Of a DNA stretch of 64,000 nucleotides, positions 41,476 through 49,997 are shown one piece after another. The stretch is from Geothrix sp. (GTDB lineage: Bacteria > Acidobacteriota > Holophagae > Holophagales > Holophagaceae): contig NZ_CP126625.1 in assembly GCF_030219325.1 (NCBI RefSeq), positions 1,538,857-1,602,856 on the forward strand. Direction: 5' to 3'. Position 1 is the first letter of the stretch; each line of letters opens with the position of its first letter. A model generated the notes under the pieces. That model worked only from the letters and a program-made list of their open reading frames with translations, searched no databases and had not been told where the DNA came from. Both the position numbers and the translations under genes were made by a program.

Positions 41476-43041
41476 CTAGAGGCTGTCCCAGTCGGTCTTG
41501 AGGGCGCTCGCCACGGGTTCCGGAGGTTTGGTCGCGGTGATCGGAGCCCACCCACCCTGGCCCTGCACGGACATCCACCGGGTGAACCCGTCGAGGACCG
41601 GCTGACAGCCCGAGTGGGTGCCGTGGCCGGTGAAGGACAACAGGGCGGTCCGGTCATCGAGGGTGGTGTTGACGCGGGCGATGTCCGTCCGGCCCGCCCG
41701 CTGGAACAGCTCGATGGGAGCGGATTCCCGAGTGTAGAGGCTGATCGTGGCGCCCGACGTGGAGTCGGCGATCCAACCCAGGGCTTCGCCCAGGTCCTGG
41801 AAGGTGCACAGGTTCACCGTGGGGCCCGTCACCTGGTGGCGGAACAGCCCCATGTCGGCGGTCACGCCCTCCCAGACGCAGGGCTGCATGTAGACGCCAT
41901 GGGAGATCTCGCCCTTCACCTGGGCCGTGCGGTTGGCCTCGGTCCACTGGGCGCCGCCGGTGAGCAGCGTTGCGCCCTGGGCCAGGCCCAGGTCCCAGTG
42001 CTCGCGGAACGCCGTGGCCGCGCGGGCGTTGATCATGGGGCCGTAAGCCACGTCCGGATGCGTCAGGGGGTTGCCCACCTCCAGGGTGGCGACGCGATCC
42101 AGGAGGCGCTGTCGGAACACCGCCGCGCAGGCCTCGTGCACAAGGAGGTTGACCAAGCCGATGGGGCGCTGGCCGGCCTGGCCGAAGGCGGCCTGGACGG
42201 CATCGTCCGCCGCCCGGTCCAGGTCGGCGTCCGGCAGGATCACCAGGCTGCCTTTCCCCACCAGGTCCAGGCTTGGCAGGATGAGGTTCCGGCCGCAGGC
42301 CTCCCCCACGATGCGTCCCAGGGAGGCCGAGCCCACGAAGCTGAAGGACTGGAAGTGACCCTTGTCGATGCCCGCCAGGAAGTGCTTGCCGCAGCCGGCC
42401 CGGCCCCGGCCGTTGACCGTATTCACCACGCCTGGAGGGAGGCCCGCCTCCATCATGGCCCGGAGGAGCAGGTAGGCAGCGGTGGGGGCGTTGTCGCTGG
42501 GCTTCCAGACGACGGTGTTGCCGCAGAGGATGGCGGGCAGGATCTTGCAGGCGGGGGCCGCCAGGGGAGAACTGCCCGTGGCGAGGACGCCACAGACGCC
42601 CACGGGCCGGCGACGCGGGCCGGCACCTGCCGGAAGCTCCTGGGCCCCGACGGCGGCCGCGAAGAAGGCGCAGGCGTCGATGGCCTCCTGGACATCCCCC
42701 AGGGCCTCCCGGGGGGTCATGCCGACTTCGCGGGTGATGATGCGGGCCAGCTTGTCCCGGTGGGCGGTCAGGATGCCGGCCGCGCGGAGCACGATGGCCT
42801 CCCGGGCCGGGAAGGGGGTTCCGGACCAGGCGGGGAAGGCGTCCGCGGCGGCCTTGGCGGCCCGGGCCACATCCTTCTCGCCGCTGTCGGGGAACATGCC
42901 CACCAGATCCCGGCTGTCCACGGCGGACTTGGACTGGATCAGGGAGAGGTCGCCCTCGACCTCCTTGCCATTGATCAGGTTGAACCCAATGACGCTCTTT
43001 CCCGCGGCAGCGGCATGGGGCGAGTTGGCTTTCACATACAT
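41476..43041 (-). CDS. Aldehyde dehydrogenase-fold protein lacking the catalytic residues (pseudoenzyme)
   Basis: A 521-aa ALDH superfamily protein with a recognisable NAD(P) fold: KILPAILCGNTVVWKPS, FSFVGSASLGRIVGEACGRN, DLVGKGSLVILPDADLDRA and AFGQAGQRPIGLVNLLVHEA. The catalytic Cys (GQRC) is Pro293, the oxyanion Asn of the PWNFP motif is Ser157 (TGSSPL), the general-base Glu (LELGGK) is Asp259, and the Glu of EIFGP is Gln403 (HQVTGP). The Lys of VVWKPS is kept, so it may still bind NAD(P). ATG 43041 has GGAG upstream. It cannot act as an ordinary aldehyde dehydrogenase and may be regulatory or have another reaction. Confidence 0.85.
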   Translation of the reverse strand: MYVKANSPHAAAAGKSVIGFNLINGKEVEGDLSLIQSKSAVDSRDLVGMFPDSGEKDVARAAKAAADAFPAWSGTPFPAREAIVLRAAGILTAHRDKLARIITREVGMTPREALGDVQEAIDACAFFAAAVGAQELPAGAGPRRRPVGVCGVLATGSSPLAAPACKILPAILCGNTVVWKPSDNAPTAAYLLLRAMMEAGLPPGVVNTVNGRGRAGCGKHFLAGIDKGHFQSFSFVGSASLGRIVGEACGRNLILPSLDLVGKGSLVILPDADLDRAADDAVQAAFGQAGQRPIGLVNLLVHEACAAVFRQRLLDRVATLEVGNPLTHPDVAYGPMINARAATAFREHWDLGLAQGATLLTGGAQWTEANRTAQVKGEISHGVYMQPCVWEGVTADMGLFRHQVTGPTVNLCTFQDLGEALGWIADSTSGATISLYTRESAPIELFQRAGRTDIARVNTTLDDRTALLSFTGHGTHSGCQPVLDGFTRWMSVQGQGGWAPITATKPPEPVASALKTDWDSL

Positions 43042-43152
43042 GCCTGGCTCCGGATCGAGGGATAAGCATAACCAGAGCCAGCACTGCCTCTGCATGCCAT
43101 CCCTCGGTTCATCGGCCTCCGCCCTGTACACTGGAATATTGCCGGAGTCCGG

Positions 43153-43902
43153 GTGTTCGATAGCATCTCCATCCCCACCATCCTCGTCAGCTATGTGGCC
43201 CTGCTGTTCAGCCTCAGCGTCCACGAGGCCAGCCATGCCACCGTGGCCTACTGGCTGGAGGACGACACCGCCGCCCGCTTGGGGCGCATGACGCTGAATC
43301 CGCTGGCCCATATCGATCCCCTCGGCACGGTGGTCTTCCCCCTTCTGGGCATGGCCACGGGGTTTCCCTTCATCGGCTGGGCCAAGCCCGTGCCCGTGGA
43401 CCCCCGGAATTTGACCCGTCGCTTCACCCAGAGGGGTGGCATGGCCATCGTGTCCGCGGCCGGGCCTGCCTCGAATTTGGTGCTGGCCGTGATCTTCCTG
43501 TCCCTCCTTCTGATCCTGGTAAAGCTCGTGGCACCGCCCCGGGAGCTTGAGCTGCGCCTCTTTGTCCATGCCTTGTTCGCACGGAAGGTTGAGAACCTGC
43601 AGGCCCTGGAACTGGGCACCGGAATGACGCTGGCCCTGGCCATGACTGGCCGTCTGGTGCTCATCAACATCGGGCTCGCCCTGTTCAACCTGCTTCCCAT
43701 GGGACCTCTGGATGGTTCTGGAATCCTGCGGGGCCTGTTGCCCTGGCGTTGGCTTCCGAAATACGACCGCGTCCAGCCCTGGATGGGTGGGGCCTTGATC
43801 GTACTGGCCCTTACGGGTCTGCTGGGTTACGTCATCGGCCCTGTCTTCGGGTTGATTCTTTCGGGCATCGAAGCTGTCGCCCGCGTTTTTCTTGGAGCCT
43901 GA
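43153..43902 (+). CDS. Site-2 protease family (M50) membrane metalloprotease
   Basis: A 249-aa intramembrane zinc protease of the RseP/SpoIVFB fold (short, 'YwhC-like' type). HEASH at 24-28 (H-E-x2-H) and GPLDGSGILRGLLPW (third ligand Asp near the end) are the metal site; about five to six spans. It contains no PDZ domain. The likely role is cleavage of a membrane-bound regulator, substrate unknown. GTG 43153 has GGAG upstream. It is 3 bases from trpS, so the two are co-transcribed, and divergent from the ALDH-like gene. Confidence 0.88.
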   Translation: MFDSISIPTILVSYVALLFSLSVHEASHATVAYWLEDDTAARLGRMTLNPLAHIDPLGTVVFPLLGMATGFPFIGWAKPVPVDPRNLTRRFTQRGGMAIVSAAGPASNLVLAVIFLSLLLILVKLVAPPRELELRLFVHALFARKVENLQALELGTGMTLALAMTGRLVLINIGLALFNLLPMGPLDGSGILRGLLPWRWLPKYDRVQPWMGGALIVLALTGLLGYVIGPVFGLILSGIEAVARVFLGA

Positions 43903-43905
43903 TCC

Positions 43906-44898
43906 ATGCAGCACCGCGTCCTCTCCGGCATCCAGCCTTCGGGCTCCCAGCACATCGGCCACCTGGTGGGGGCCCTGGACAACTTCACCCGCCTACAGGG
44001 CCAGGGCGAGGCCTTCTACATGATCGCGGACTGGCACGCGCTGACTTCGAAGTACGAGTCCGTCGAGGAGATCTGGCCGGCCACCCTCGAGCTGACGGCG
44101 ACCTTCCTGGCGGCGGGCCTGGATCCGAACCAGGCCACCTTGTTCGTGCAGAGCCTGGTGAAGGAGCACGCTGAGCTGCACCTGCTGCTCTCCATGGTGA
44201 CGCCGCTCTCCTGGCTGGAGCGGGTGCCCACCTACAAGGAGAAGCTGCAGAACGCCGTGGCGGACCTGGGCAGCTACGGCTTCCTGGGCTACCCCCTGCT
44301 CCAGACCGCCGACATCATCATCTACAAGGCCCACAAGGTGCCCGTGGGCGAGGACCAGCTCTTCCACCTGGAACTGGCCCGGGAGGTGGTGCGCCGCTTC
44401 AACTTCCTCTTCCAGCGGGAGGTCTTCCCCGAGCCCGAGGCCGTGCTCACCAAGACGCCCAAGGTGCCCGGCCTGGACGGCCGGAAGATGTCGAAGAGCT
44501 ACGGGAACTGCATCTACCTGCGCGACACCAACGCCGAGATCCTGGAGAAGTGCACCCGCCAGATGGCCTCAGACCCCGCGCGGGTCCGGAAGACGGATGT
44601 GGGCAACCCCGACATCTGCCCAGTCTTCGAGTTCCACAAGCTGTTCAGCGATGACGACACCATCCAGCTGGTGAATACGGAATGCCGTCGGGCGGGCATC
44701 GGCTGCTTTGACTGCAAGAAGCGAGTGGCCGAGGCCATGACCCGCCGCATCGAGCCCGTGCGGGAGAAGATCGAGGGCCACTTGGCCCACCCCGGGGACA
44801 TCGAAGCCGTGCTGCGGGACGGGAGTGCCAGGGCACGGTCCGTGGCCGCCGAGACCATGGCCGACGTCCGGGATGCCATGAAGATGCCGGTGCTCTGA
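43906..44898 (+). CDS. trpS: Tryptophanyl-tRNA synthetase
   Basis: Class I synthetase charging tRNA-Trp, 330 aa. The HIGH motif is in GIQPSGSQHIGHLVGALDNF, and the KMSKS loop is RKMSKSYGN. ADIIIYKAHKVPVGEDQLFH is the usual ATP/Trp-site segment. It begins 3 bases after the M50 protease stop. The length is normal. Confidence 0.96.
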   Translation: MQHRVLSGIQPSGSQHIGHLVGALDNFTRLQGQGEAFYMIADWHALTSKYESVEEIWPATLELTATFLAAGLDPNQATLFVQSLVKEHAELHLLLSMVTPLSWLERVPTYKEKLQNAVADLGSYGFLGYPLLQTADIIIYKAHKVPVGEDQLFHLELAREVVRRFNFLFQREVFPEPEAVLTKTPKVPGLDGRKMSKSYGNCIYLRDTNAEILEKCTRQMASDPARVRKTDVGNPDICPVFEFHKLFSDDDTIQLVNTECRRAGIGCFDCKKRVAEAMTRRIEPVREKIEGHLAHPGDIEAVLRDGSARARSVAAETMADVRDAMKMPVL

Positions 44899-44939
44899 GG
44901 GCCTCCCACGGACCCCAGGATACGGTGCAGAACCGGGTC

Positions 44940-44967
44940 TTGCGTTCCGGGGCGGCCCTGGTAAACT
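44940..44967 (+). promoter_or_regulatory. Promoter of tRNA-Lys
   Basis: TTGCGT (44940-44945) and TAAACT (44962-44967) with a 16-base spacer, 11 bases before the mature tRNA 5' end. Confidence 0.6.
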
Positions 44968-44978
44968 TTTCTTCTCGT

Positions 44979-45055
44979 GGTCCCTTAGCTCAGCTGGTTA
45001 GAGCATCTGACTCTTAATCAGAGGGTCCCCGGTTCGAGTCCGGGAGGGACCACCA
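44979..45055 (+). tRNA. tRNA-Lys (anticodon CTT)
   Basis: A complete 77-base cloverleaf with encoded CCA: acceptor stem GGTCCCT/AGGGACC, D arm GCTC/GAGC, anticodon stem TCTGA/TCAGA with loop CTCTTAA (anticodon CTT at 45013-45015), T stem CCCGG/CCGGG with TTCGAGT. It reads AAG codons. Confidence 0.97.
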
Positions 45056-45062
45056 GACCAGG

Positions 45063-45093
45063 AGCCCGCAGACTAAACATCTGCGGGCTTTTT
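45063..45093 (+). terminator. Intrinsic terminator after tRNA-Lys
   Basis: 10-bp stem AGCCCGCAGA / TCTGCGGGCT with a 7-base loop followed by TTTTT, starting 8 bases after the tRNA. Confidence 0.9.
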
Positions 45094-45153
45094 CGTGCTG
45101 TCTCTCCCGTCACATCTCGTTCTCCTGGGCGCGTTGTGGATGAGGGTGGCCGC

Positions 45154-45159
45154 TATAAT
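45154..45159 (+). promoter_or_regulatory. Consensus -10 box of the proline dehydrogenase gene
   Basis: An exact TATAAT, about 70 bases before the GTG start. A TTGTGG at 45134-45139 gives only a 14-base spacer, so the -35 is uncertain. Confidence 0.5.
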
Positions 45160-45228
45160 TCCTGATTGAGGAAGCCGATCCCCGAGGGGGATCCGGGCTT
45201 GAAAAGCAGGGTTGCCGGGAGGAACACC

Positions 45229-46125
45229 GTGGATCTGAAACGCGCCATCATCGACCTCATGCCCGGCCCCCTGGTCCGGACCTTCGCCGCCCCGTACATC
45301 TCGGGCAAGGGCATCGCCAGCGGAGTCACCAAGGCCGACGAGTTGCACGCGAAGCTGGGCATCTCGTCCACGGTGGATCTGCTGGCCGAGGAGGTCTTCA
45401 GCCGCGAGGACGTGGAAGCGACGGTGCAGGTCTACCTGCGCATGGTCGAGGCCCTGAAGGACCGCCCCTTCGCCAGCATCAGCCTCAAGCCGACCTCGCT
45501 GGGCATCAACGAGAGCGAGGAGTACTGCCAGGCCAACCTGCGGCGCATCGTGTCCGCTGCCGCCGTTCACGGCATGCACATCACCCTCGACATGGAAGAC
45601 CGGCACTTCACGGACGTGACGCTGCGGATGTTCAAGGCGATCCGCGACGAGTTCGACAACTTCGGGATCGTCCTCCAGAGCCGCCTGTTCCGCACCGCCG
45701 AGGACATCAAGAACCTCCATGCGAAGCGCTGCAAGGTGCGCATCTGCATCGGCATCTACAAGGAGCCCGCCGACGTGGCACTCCAGGAGAAGCCGGACAT
45801 GAAGGACAGGCTCTTCGAGCTCGTGCAGCTCCTGCTGGAGCACGGCCACTATCCCGAGATCGCCACCCATGACGAGCCGCTGGTCCGGCGCTGCATGGCG
45901 TACCTCGACCAGCAGGGCGTGGCGAAGGATGCCTACGAGTTCCAGATGCTGCTGGGCGTGCCCCGCACGGAACTGCAGCAGGAGATCGTCAAGCGCGGCC
46001 AGATCGTGCGCCTCTACGTGCCCTTCGCGGAGGACTGGAAGTACGCGGTCCACTACCTCAAGCGCCGCCTCGCCGCCAACCCCGCCATGGCGCTCATGGT
46101 CATGAAGAACATGTTCGGCAGCTGA
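45229..46125 (+). CDS. Proline dehydrogenase (monofunctional)
   Basis: FAD enzyme oxidising proline to pyrroline-5-carboxylate. The 298 aa form one PRODH barrel: SISLKPTSLGINESEEYCQA, GMHITLDMEDRHFTDVTLRM, FGIVLQSRLFRTAEDIKNLH, RICIGIYKEPADVALQEKPD and IATHDEPLVRR, with YLKRRLAANPAMALMV at the C-terminus, match the small PutB-type family. GTG 45229 has GGGAGG upstream; a TTG at 45166 gives a poor leader. No P5C dehydrogenase fusion or neighbour is seen; the ALDH-like gene 2 kb away lacks catalytic residues and so is not a candidate. Confidence 0.9.
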   Translation: MDLKRAIIDLMPGPLVRTFAAPYISGKGIASGVTKADELHAKLGISSTVDLLAEEVFSREDVEATVQVYLRMVEALKDRPFASISLKPTSLGINESEEYCQANLRRIVSAAAVHGMHITLDMEDRHFTDVTLRMFKAIRDEFDNFGIVLQSRLFRTAEDIKNLHAKRCKVRICIGIYKEPADVALQEKPDMKDRLFELVQLLLEHGHYPEIATHDEPLVRRCMAYLDQQGVAKDAYEFQMLLGVPRTELQQEIVKRGQIVRLYVPFAEDWKYAVHYLKRRLAANPAMALMVMKNMFGS

Positions 46126-46156
46126 ACGGGATTTTGCTGTTGGGAAAGCCGATTTT

Positions 46157-46191
46157 CGGGAGTATGGTGCTCCCGTGGGATCGTGTCCCAC
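46157..46191 (+). other. Two adjacent hairpins in the leader of the Cys-rich peptide gene
   Basis: CGGGAG/CTCCCG (46157-46175) and GTGGGA/TCCCAC (46175-46191) form back-to-back 6-bp stems just before the GGAGG at about 46198-46202. They may end the previous transcript or regulate translation. Confidence 0.4.
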
Positions 46192-46207
46192 CCATCCGGA
46201 GGATTCC

Positions 46208-46396
46208 ATGAAGAAGTTCCTGGCGCTGGCCCTGGTCAGCTCGTTCGCCTTCGTCGCCTTCGCGTCCGAGGAGAAGAAGCCCGAGGCGAAGAAGAAGCCC
46301 GCCTGCGGCATGGCCTGCTGCGAGAAGAACAAGGTCGCCTCCTGCAAGGACTGCCCCGACTGCGGCAAGAAGAAGGAAGCCCCCAAGAAGGGCTGA
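46208..46396 (+). CDS. Small exported Cys-rich peptide
   Basis: A 62-aa product with an N-terminal signal sequence (KKFLALALVSSFAFVAFA, cleavage likely near residue 19-20), leaving about 42 residues rich in Lys, Glu and Cys. Six Cys at 33, 37, 38, 46, 49 and 52 form a CxxxCC...CxxCxxC pattern (CGMACCEKN, CKDCPDCGKK). GGAGG lies before ATG 46208. It looks like a periplasmic metal-binding or redox peptide, but I know of no named family. It has its own strong terminator and lies between proline dehydrogenase and an MscS channel. Confidence 0.75.
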   Translation: MKKFLALALVSSFAFVAFASEEKKPEAKKKPACGMACCEKNKVASCKDCPDCGKKKEAPKKG

Positions 46397-46415
46397 AACC
46401 AGCCACCGCACCCGT

Positions 46416-46450
46416 CAAAAGACCCCGGGGCCCGGCCCCGGGGTCTTTTG
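46416..46450 (+). terminator. Strong intrinsic terminator after the Cys-rich peptide
   Basis: 15-bp stem CAAAAGACCCCGGGG / CCCCGGGGTCTTTTG with a 5-base loop. Confidence 0.88.
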
Positions 46451-46482
46451 CGTTCCGGGCCCATTCGTGATTGTCTGGATCC

Positions 46483-48369
46483 ATGAAGATTCGCCCCTGG
46501 ATTCCCGCCCTGGTCCTGCTTCTCCTGGCCGCCGTGGCGACCGGCGGATGGCTGTGGACGCGCGAGGCCCTGGCCCCGGCGTCCCAGGAGGCCACTGCCC
46601 ACGAAAGACCCGGGCCTGCGGCCCGCCGCGGCCTTCGGCGCGTGGCGCCGGTGCAGGAGCGGCTGGTGGACCAGTCCCCGCTGCTGACCGCCCGCAGCCT
46701 GATGCCCCTGGCCGTCACCCAGGAGGAGAAGCAGCTGGCGCTGCAGGCGGAACGGCTCGGCAACCACTCGGTGGACCTGGCCTTTTCCGATGCACTGCGC
46801 CGGGCGGCCACCGCGCAGCCACCCCAGACGCCCGAGATCAAGGACCTGATCGAGGCGAAGGCCAAGGCCCAGGCCGCGGTGGATGCAGACCAGCAGCTCG
46901 TCCAGCGGCTCGCCCGGCAGCTCGCCGGGGCCCCGGAATCGCGCAAGGACGCCCTGGAAGACCAGACGGAGGTCGCCAAGGCCCAGCTGGAACTGGATAA
47001 GGACGAACTCGAGGCTGCGGCCAACGACCTCGCCAATGCCGGGGGTGATCCCCAGGCCAAGATCAAGCGCCTGAAGGAGGCCCACGAGGCCGCCGACCGC
47101 GAATCTTCCCAGGCCATGGCAGCCGCCAGGCCCGCCTCGGTGTTCCAGCCGGGAAGCCTCGTGGGCCGGATCCTGGAGTGGCGGTCCCAGCGCGCCAAGT
47201 GCATCCGCCTGGAGCAGGCCCGGCTGGAAGCCGAGACCAAGAGCCAGACTCTGGCGAAGCGCCGCTCGGAGATCGAAGCCCAGGCCCAGAAGGAGAAGGA
47301 GGACCGCGAGGCCGCGAAGTTCTGGGCTGCGAACCTGGTCAAGGAATCCGCCGCGTCGGGGGGTGGGCCCGGGCGGGATCAGGCCCGCTCTGCCGTGACC
47401 TACCTCAAGCAGTACGGCGACGTGCAGCACCGGCTCTCCACCATGGCCCGCCGGGTCCAGGACCAGCAGGCCCTGACGGAGACCTACGGCGCGTGGCTGG
47501 CCCTGGCCGACGGGTACCGCAACGGGGCCCTGCACCGGGTGCTCACCCAGGCCCTGGTGATCCTCGGGCTGGTCGTGGTGGCCTACGCCCTGGGTGTGCT
47601 CCTCGGGCGGAGCTTCCACCGGGTCCATGACGAGGACCGCGTCTCGGTGGCGGCCCACAAGTCGGTGCTGAAAGTGATTCTCCGGGTGGTGGTGGCGCTC
47701 GCCATCCTCCTGCTCATCCTGGGCATCCCGCCTCAGGCCACCACCGTGTTCGGCCTGGCCGGCGCGGGCCTCACGGTGGCGCTCAAGGACTTCATCGTGG
47801 CTTTCTTCGGCTGGTTCATCCTCATGGGGAAGAATGGCATCCGGGTGGGCGACTGGGTGGAGATCCGCGGCGTGGGCGGCGAAGTGGTCGAACTCGGGCT
47901 GCTCCGGACGGTGATCCTCGAGACCGGCAGCTGGAGCGATGCGGGCCACCCCACGGGCCGCCGGGTCGCCTTCGTGAACAATTTCGCCATCGAGGGCCAT
48001 TTCTTCAATTTCTCCACCTCCGGCAAGTGGATGTGGGATGAGCTCAACCTGGTCATCCCCCAGGGCCAGGATCCGTACCTGGTCATTGACGGCGTGCAGC
48101 GTCTGGTGGAGCAGCAGACCCAGCTCAACGCCAAGCTGGCGGAGGCGGAATGGCAGCAGACCGCAGCCCGCTACCGGGTGAAGGCCTTTTCGGCGGTGCC
48201 AGGCGTCCAGGTGGTGCCGGGCCCGAGCGGCATGGAGGTCCGCGCCCGCTACCTCACCCGCGCCTTCGAGCGCCATGAGACCCGGCTGCGGCTGAACCAG
48301 GCCGTGGTGGAGCTCATGCATGGTCCCCGTGGGGACGCGGAAGCACCCACCGTGAAAGCCGAGGCCTGA
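46483..48369 (+). CDS. MscS-family mechanosensitive channel with a long coiled-coil N-terminal domain
   Basis: A 628-aa membrane protein. After a signal/anchor at about 5-25 (LVLLLLAAVATGGWLWTR), an Ala/Glu/Lys-rich coiled-coil region spans about 75-320. Two to three membrane segments follow (VLTQALVILGLVVVAYALGV; VVVALAILLLILGI), then the MscS pore helix AGAGLTVALKDFIVAFFGWF and the beta domain MGKNGIRVGDWVEIRGVGGE, which are family-specific. The N-terminal part probably lies in the periplasm. ATG 46483 is chosen for the anchor position; the ribosome site is weak. It overlaps the ABC-F start by 1 base. Confidence 0.88.
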   Translation: MKIRPWIPALVLLLLAAVATGGWLWTREALAPASQEATAHERPGPAARRGLRRVAPVQERLVDQSPLLTARSLMPLAVTQEEKQLALQAERLGNHSVDLAFSDALRRAATAQPPQTPEIKDLIEAKAKAQAAVDADQQLVQRLARQLAGAPESRKDALEDQTEVAKAQLELDKDELEAAANDLANAGGDPQAKIKRLKEAHEAADRESSQAMAAARPASVFQPGSLVGRILEWRSQRAKCIRLEQARLEAETKSQTLAKRRSEIEAQAQKEKEDREAAKFWAANLVKESAASGGGPGRDQARSAVTYLKQYGDVQHRLSTMARRVQDQQALTETYGAWLALADGYRNGALHRVLTQALVILGLVVVAYALGVLLGRSFHRVHDEDRVSVAAHKSVLKVILRVVVALAILLLILGIPPQATTVFGLAGAGLTVALKDFIVAFFGWFILMGKNGIRVGDWVEIRGVGGEVVELGLLRTVILETGSWSDAGHPTGRRVAFVNNFAIEGHFFNFSTSGKWMWDELNLVIPQGQDPYLVIDGVQRLVEQQTQLNAKLAEAEWQQTAARYRVKAFSAVPGVQVVPGPSGMEVRARYLTRAFERHETRLRLNQAVVELMHGPRGDAEAPTVKAEA

Positions 48370-49997
48370 TGATTTCGTTTTCCAATGTCAGCAAGCAGTA
48401 CGGCCGGCAGATCCTCTTCATCGAGGCGGACTTCCAGCTGAACCCCGGCGAGAAGGTGGGGTTGGTGGGACCGAACGGGGCGGGCAAGTCGACCCTGTTC
48501 CGCATGATCATGGGCGAGGAATCACCGGACGACGGCTCCGTCACCCTGCCCAAGAAGCTCACCCTCGGCTACTTCCGGCAGGAGGTGGACGAGATGGCCG
48601 GCCGGCCCGTGCTGGACGAGGCCATCGCCGGCAGCGGCCGCCTGGGCGACCTCCACCACGAGCTGATGGATCTTGAACATGCCATGTCCGATCCCGACAC
48701 ATCTGACTTCGAGGCGGTGCTGGAGCGCTTCGGCCACGTGCAGGAGGAGTACCAGCACCTGGGGGGCTACGAGCTGGAAGCCAAGGCCCGGGCCTGCCTC
48801 CACGGCCTCGGCTTCGAGGATACGCAGATCGACGGCGATGTCGGCGCCCTCTCCGGCGGATGGAAGATGCGCGTGTCCATGGCCAAGGTGCTGCTCGGAA
48901 ACTTCGACGTGCTGCTCATGGACGAGCCCACCAACCACCTGGACATCGAGTCCATCCTTTGGCTGGAGACCTACCTGAAGAACGTGCCGGCCACGCTGCT
49001 CATGACGAGCCACGACAAGGACTTCATGAACCGGGTGGTCACCAAGGTGCTGGAGATCGAGGGTGGTGACATCGTCACCTACAACGGCAACTATGACTTC
49101 TACGTGAAGGAGCGCGAGCAGCGCGACGCCAACCAGGAGGCCGCCTACGCCCGCCAGCAGGCCAAGCTGGCCAAGGAGCGGCGCTTCATCGAGCGGTTCT
49201 CGGCCCATGCCGCCAAGGCCGCGCAGGTGCAGAGCCGAGTGAAGGCCCTGGACAAGATCGAGCGCATCGAGCCACCGAAGCAGCGGCGGGTGGTCAAGTG
49301 GGACTTCCGCAGCCCGGGCCGCTCGGGCGATGACGTGGTCATGCTGGACGGCGTGTGCAAGGCCTACGGCTCCCGGAAGCTCTACGAGCAGTTCGCCTTC
49401 CACATCCGCCGCGGCGAGCGCTGGTGCGTCATGGGCAAGAACGGCGCCGGCAAGTCCACGCTGCTGAAGATGGTGGCGGGCGCGATCCAGCCGGACTCGG
49501 GCATCGTGAAGCTGGGCGCCAGTCTGAGCCTGGGCTACTTCTCCCAGCAGGCCCTGGATCTGCTGGATCCCGAGCTCACGGTGATCGAGCAGATGCAGAA
49601 GGACTTCCCCATGGAAGGCCTGGGCGTGCTGCGCAACCTGCTGGGCGCCTTCCAGTTTTCCGGGGACGACGTGGACAAGAAGGTCAGGGCGCTGTCGGGT
49701 GGCGAGAAATCACGGCTGGTCATGGGCCGGATGCTGTTCAATCCCCCGAACTTCCTGGTGCTGGACGAACCCACCAACCACCTGGATCTGGCCACCAAGG
49801 AGATGCTCATCGAGGCGCTGAAGGACTTCGAAGGCACCATGCTCTTCGTGTCCCACGACCGCACCTTCCTGCGGGGTCTCGCCAATCGCGTGCTGGAGCT
49901 GGGGGGCGAGGAACACGCTGGGCCCCTGGTCTTCGGGGGCACCTACCCTGAATATGTCGAACGCATGGGCCGCGAAGCGCCGGGCGTGCACAACTAG
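48369..49997 (+). CDS. ABC-F family ATPase (ribosome-associated)
   Basis: Soluble protein with two ATPase domains and no membrane segment, 542 aa. The first domain has VGPNGAGKSTLFRM, a LSGGWKMR signature and LLMDEPTNHLDIESILWLE; the second has GKNGAGKSTLLKMV, LSGGEKSRLVMGRM and LVLDEPTNHLDLATKEMLIE. The linker (about 235-310) is charged and helical (AKLAKERRFIERFSAHAAKA), fitting an ABC-F P-site tRNA interaction motif. The size is close to YbiT/EttA. The exact subfamily and any antibiotic role are not decidable. Confidence 0.93.
   Translation: MISFSNVSKQYGRQILFIEADFQLNPGEKVGLVGPNGAGKSTLFRMIMGEESPDDGSVTLPKKLTLGYFRQEVDEMAGRPVLDEAIAGSGRLGDLHHELMDLEHAMSDPDTSDFEAVLERFGHVQEEYQHLGGYELEAKARACLHGLGFEDTQIDGDVGALSGGWKMRVSMAKVLLGNFDVLLMDEPTNHLDIESILWLETYLKNVPATLLMTSHDKDFMNRVVTKVLEIEGGDIVTYNGNYDFYVKEREQRDANQEAAYARQQAKLAKERRFIERFSAHAAKAAQVQSRVKALDKIERIEPPKQRRVVKWDFRSPGRSGDDVVMLDGVCKAYGSRKLYEQFAFHIRRGERWCVMGKNGAGKSTLLKMVAGAIQPDSGIVKLGASLSLGYFSQQALDLLDPELTVIEQMQKDFPMEGLGVLRNLLGAFQFSGDDVDKKVRALSGGEKSRLVMGRMLFNPPNFLVLDEPTNHLDLATKEMLIEALKDFEGTMLFVSHDRTFLRGLANRVLELGGEEHAGPLVFGGTYPEYVERMGREAPGVHN

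Noticed and set aside
43042-43962. N-terminal extension of the ALDH-like frame to 828 residues
   Set aside because: The upstream part is antisense to the M50 protease and trpS genes and has no conserved sequence; ATG 43041 with GGAG is the better start.
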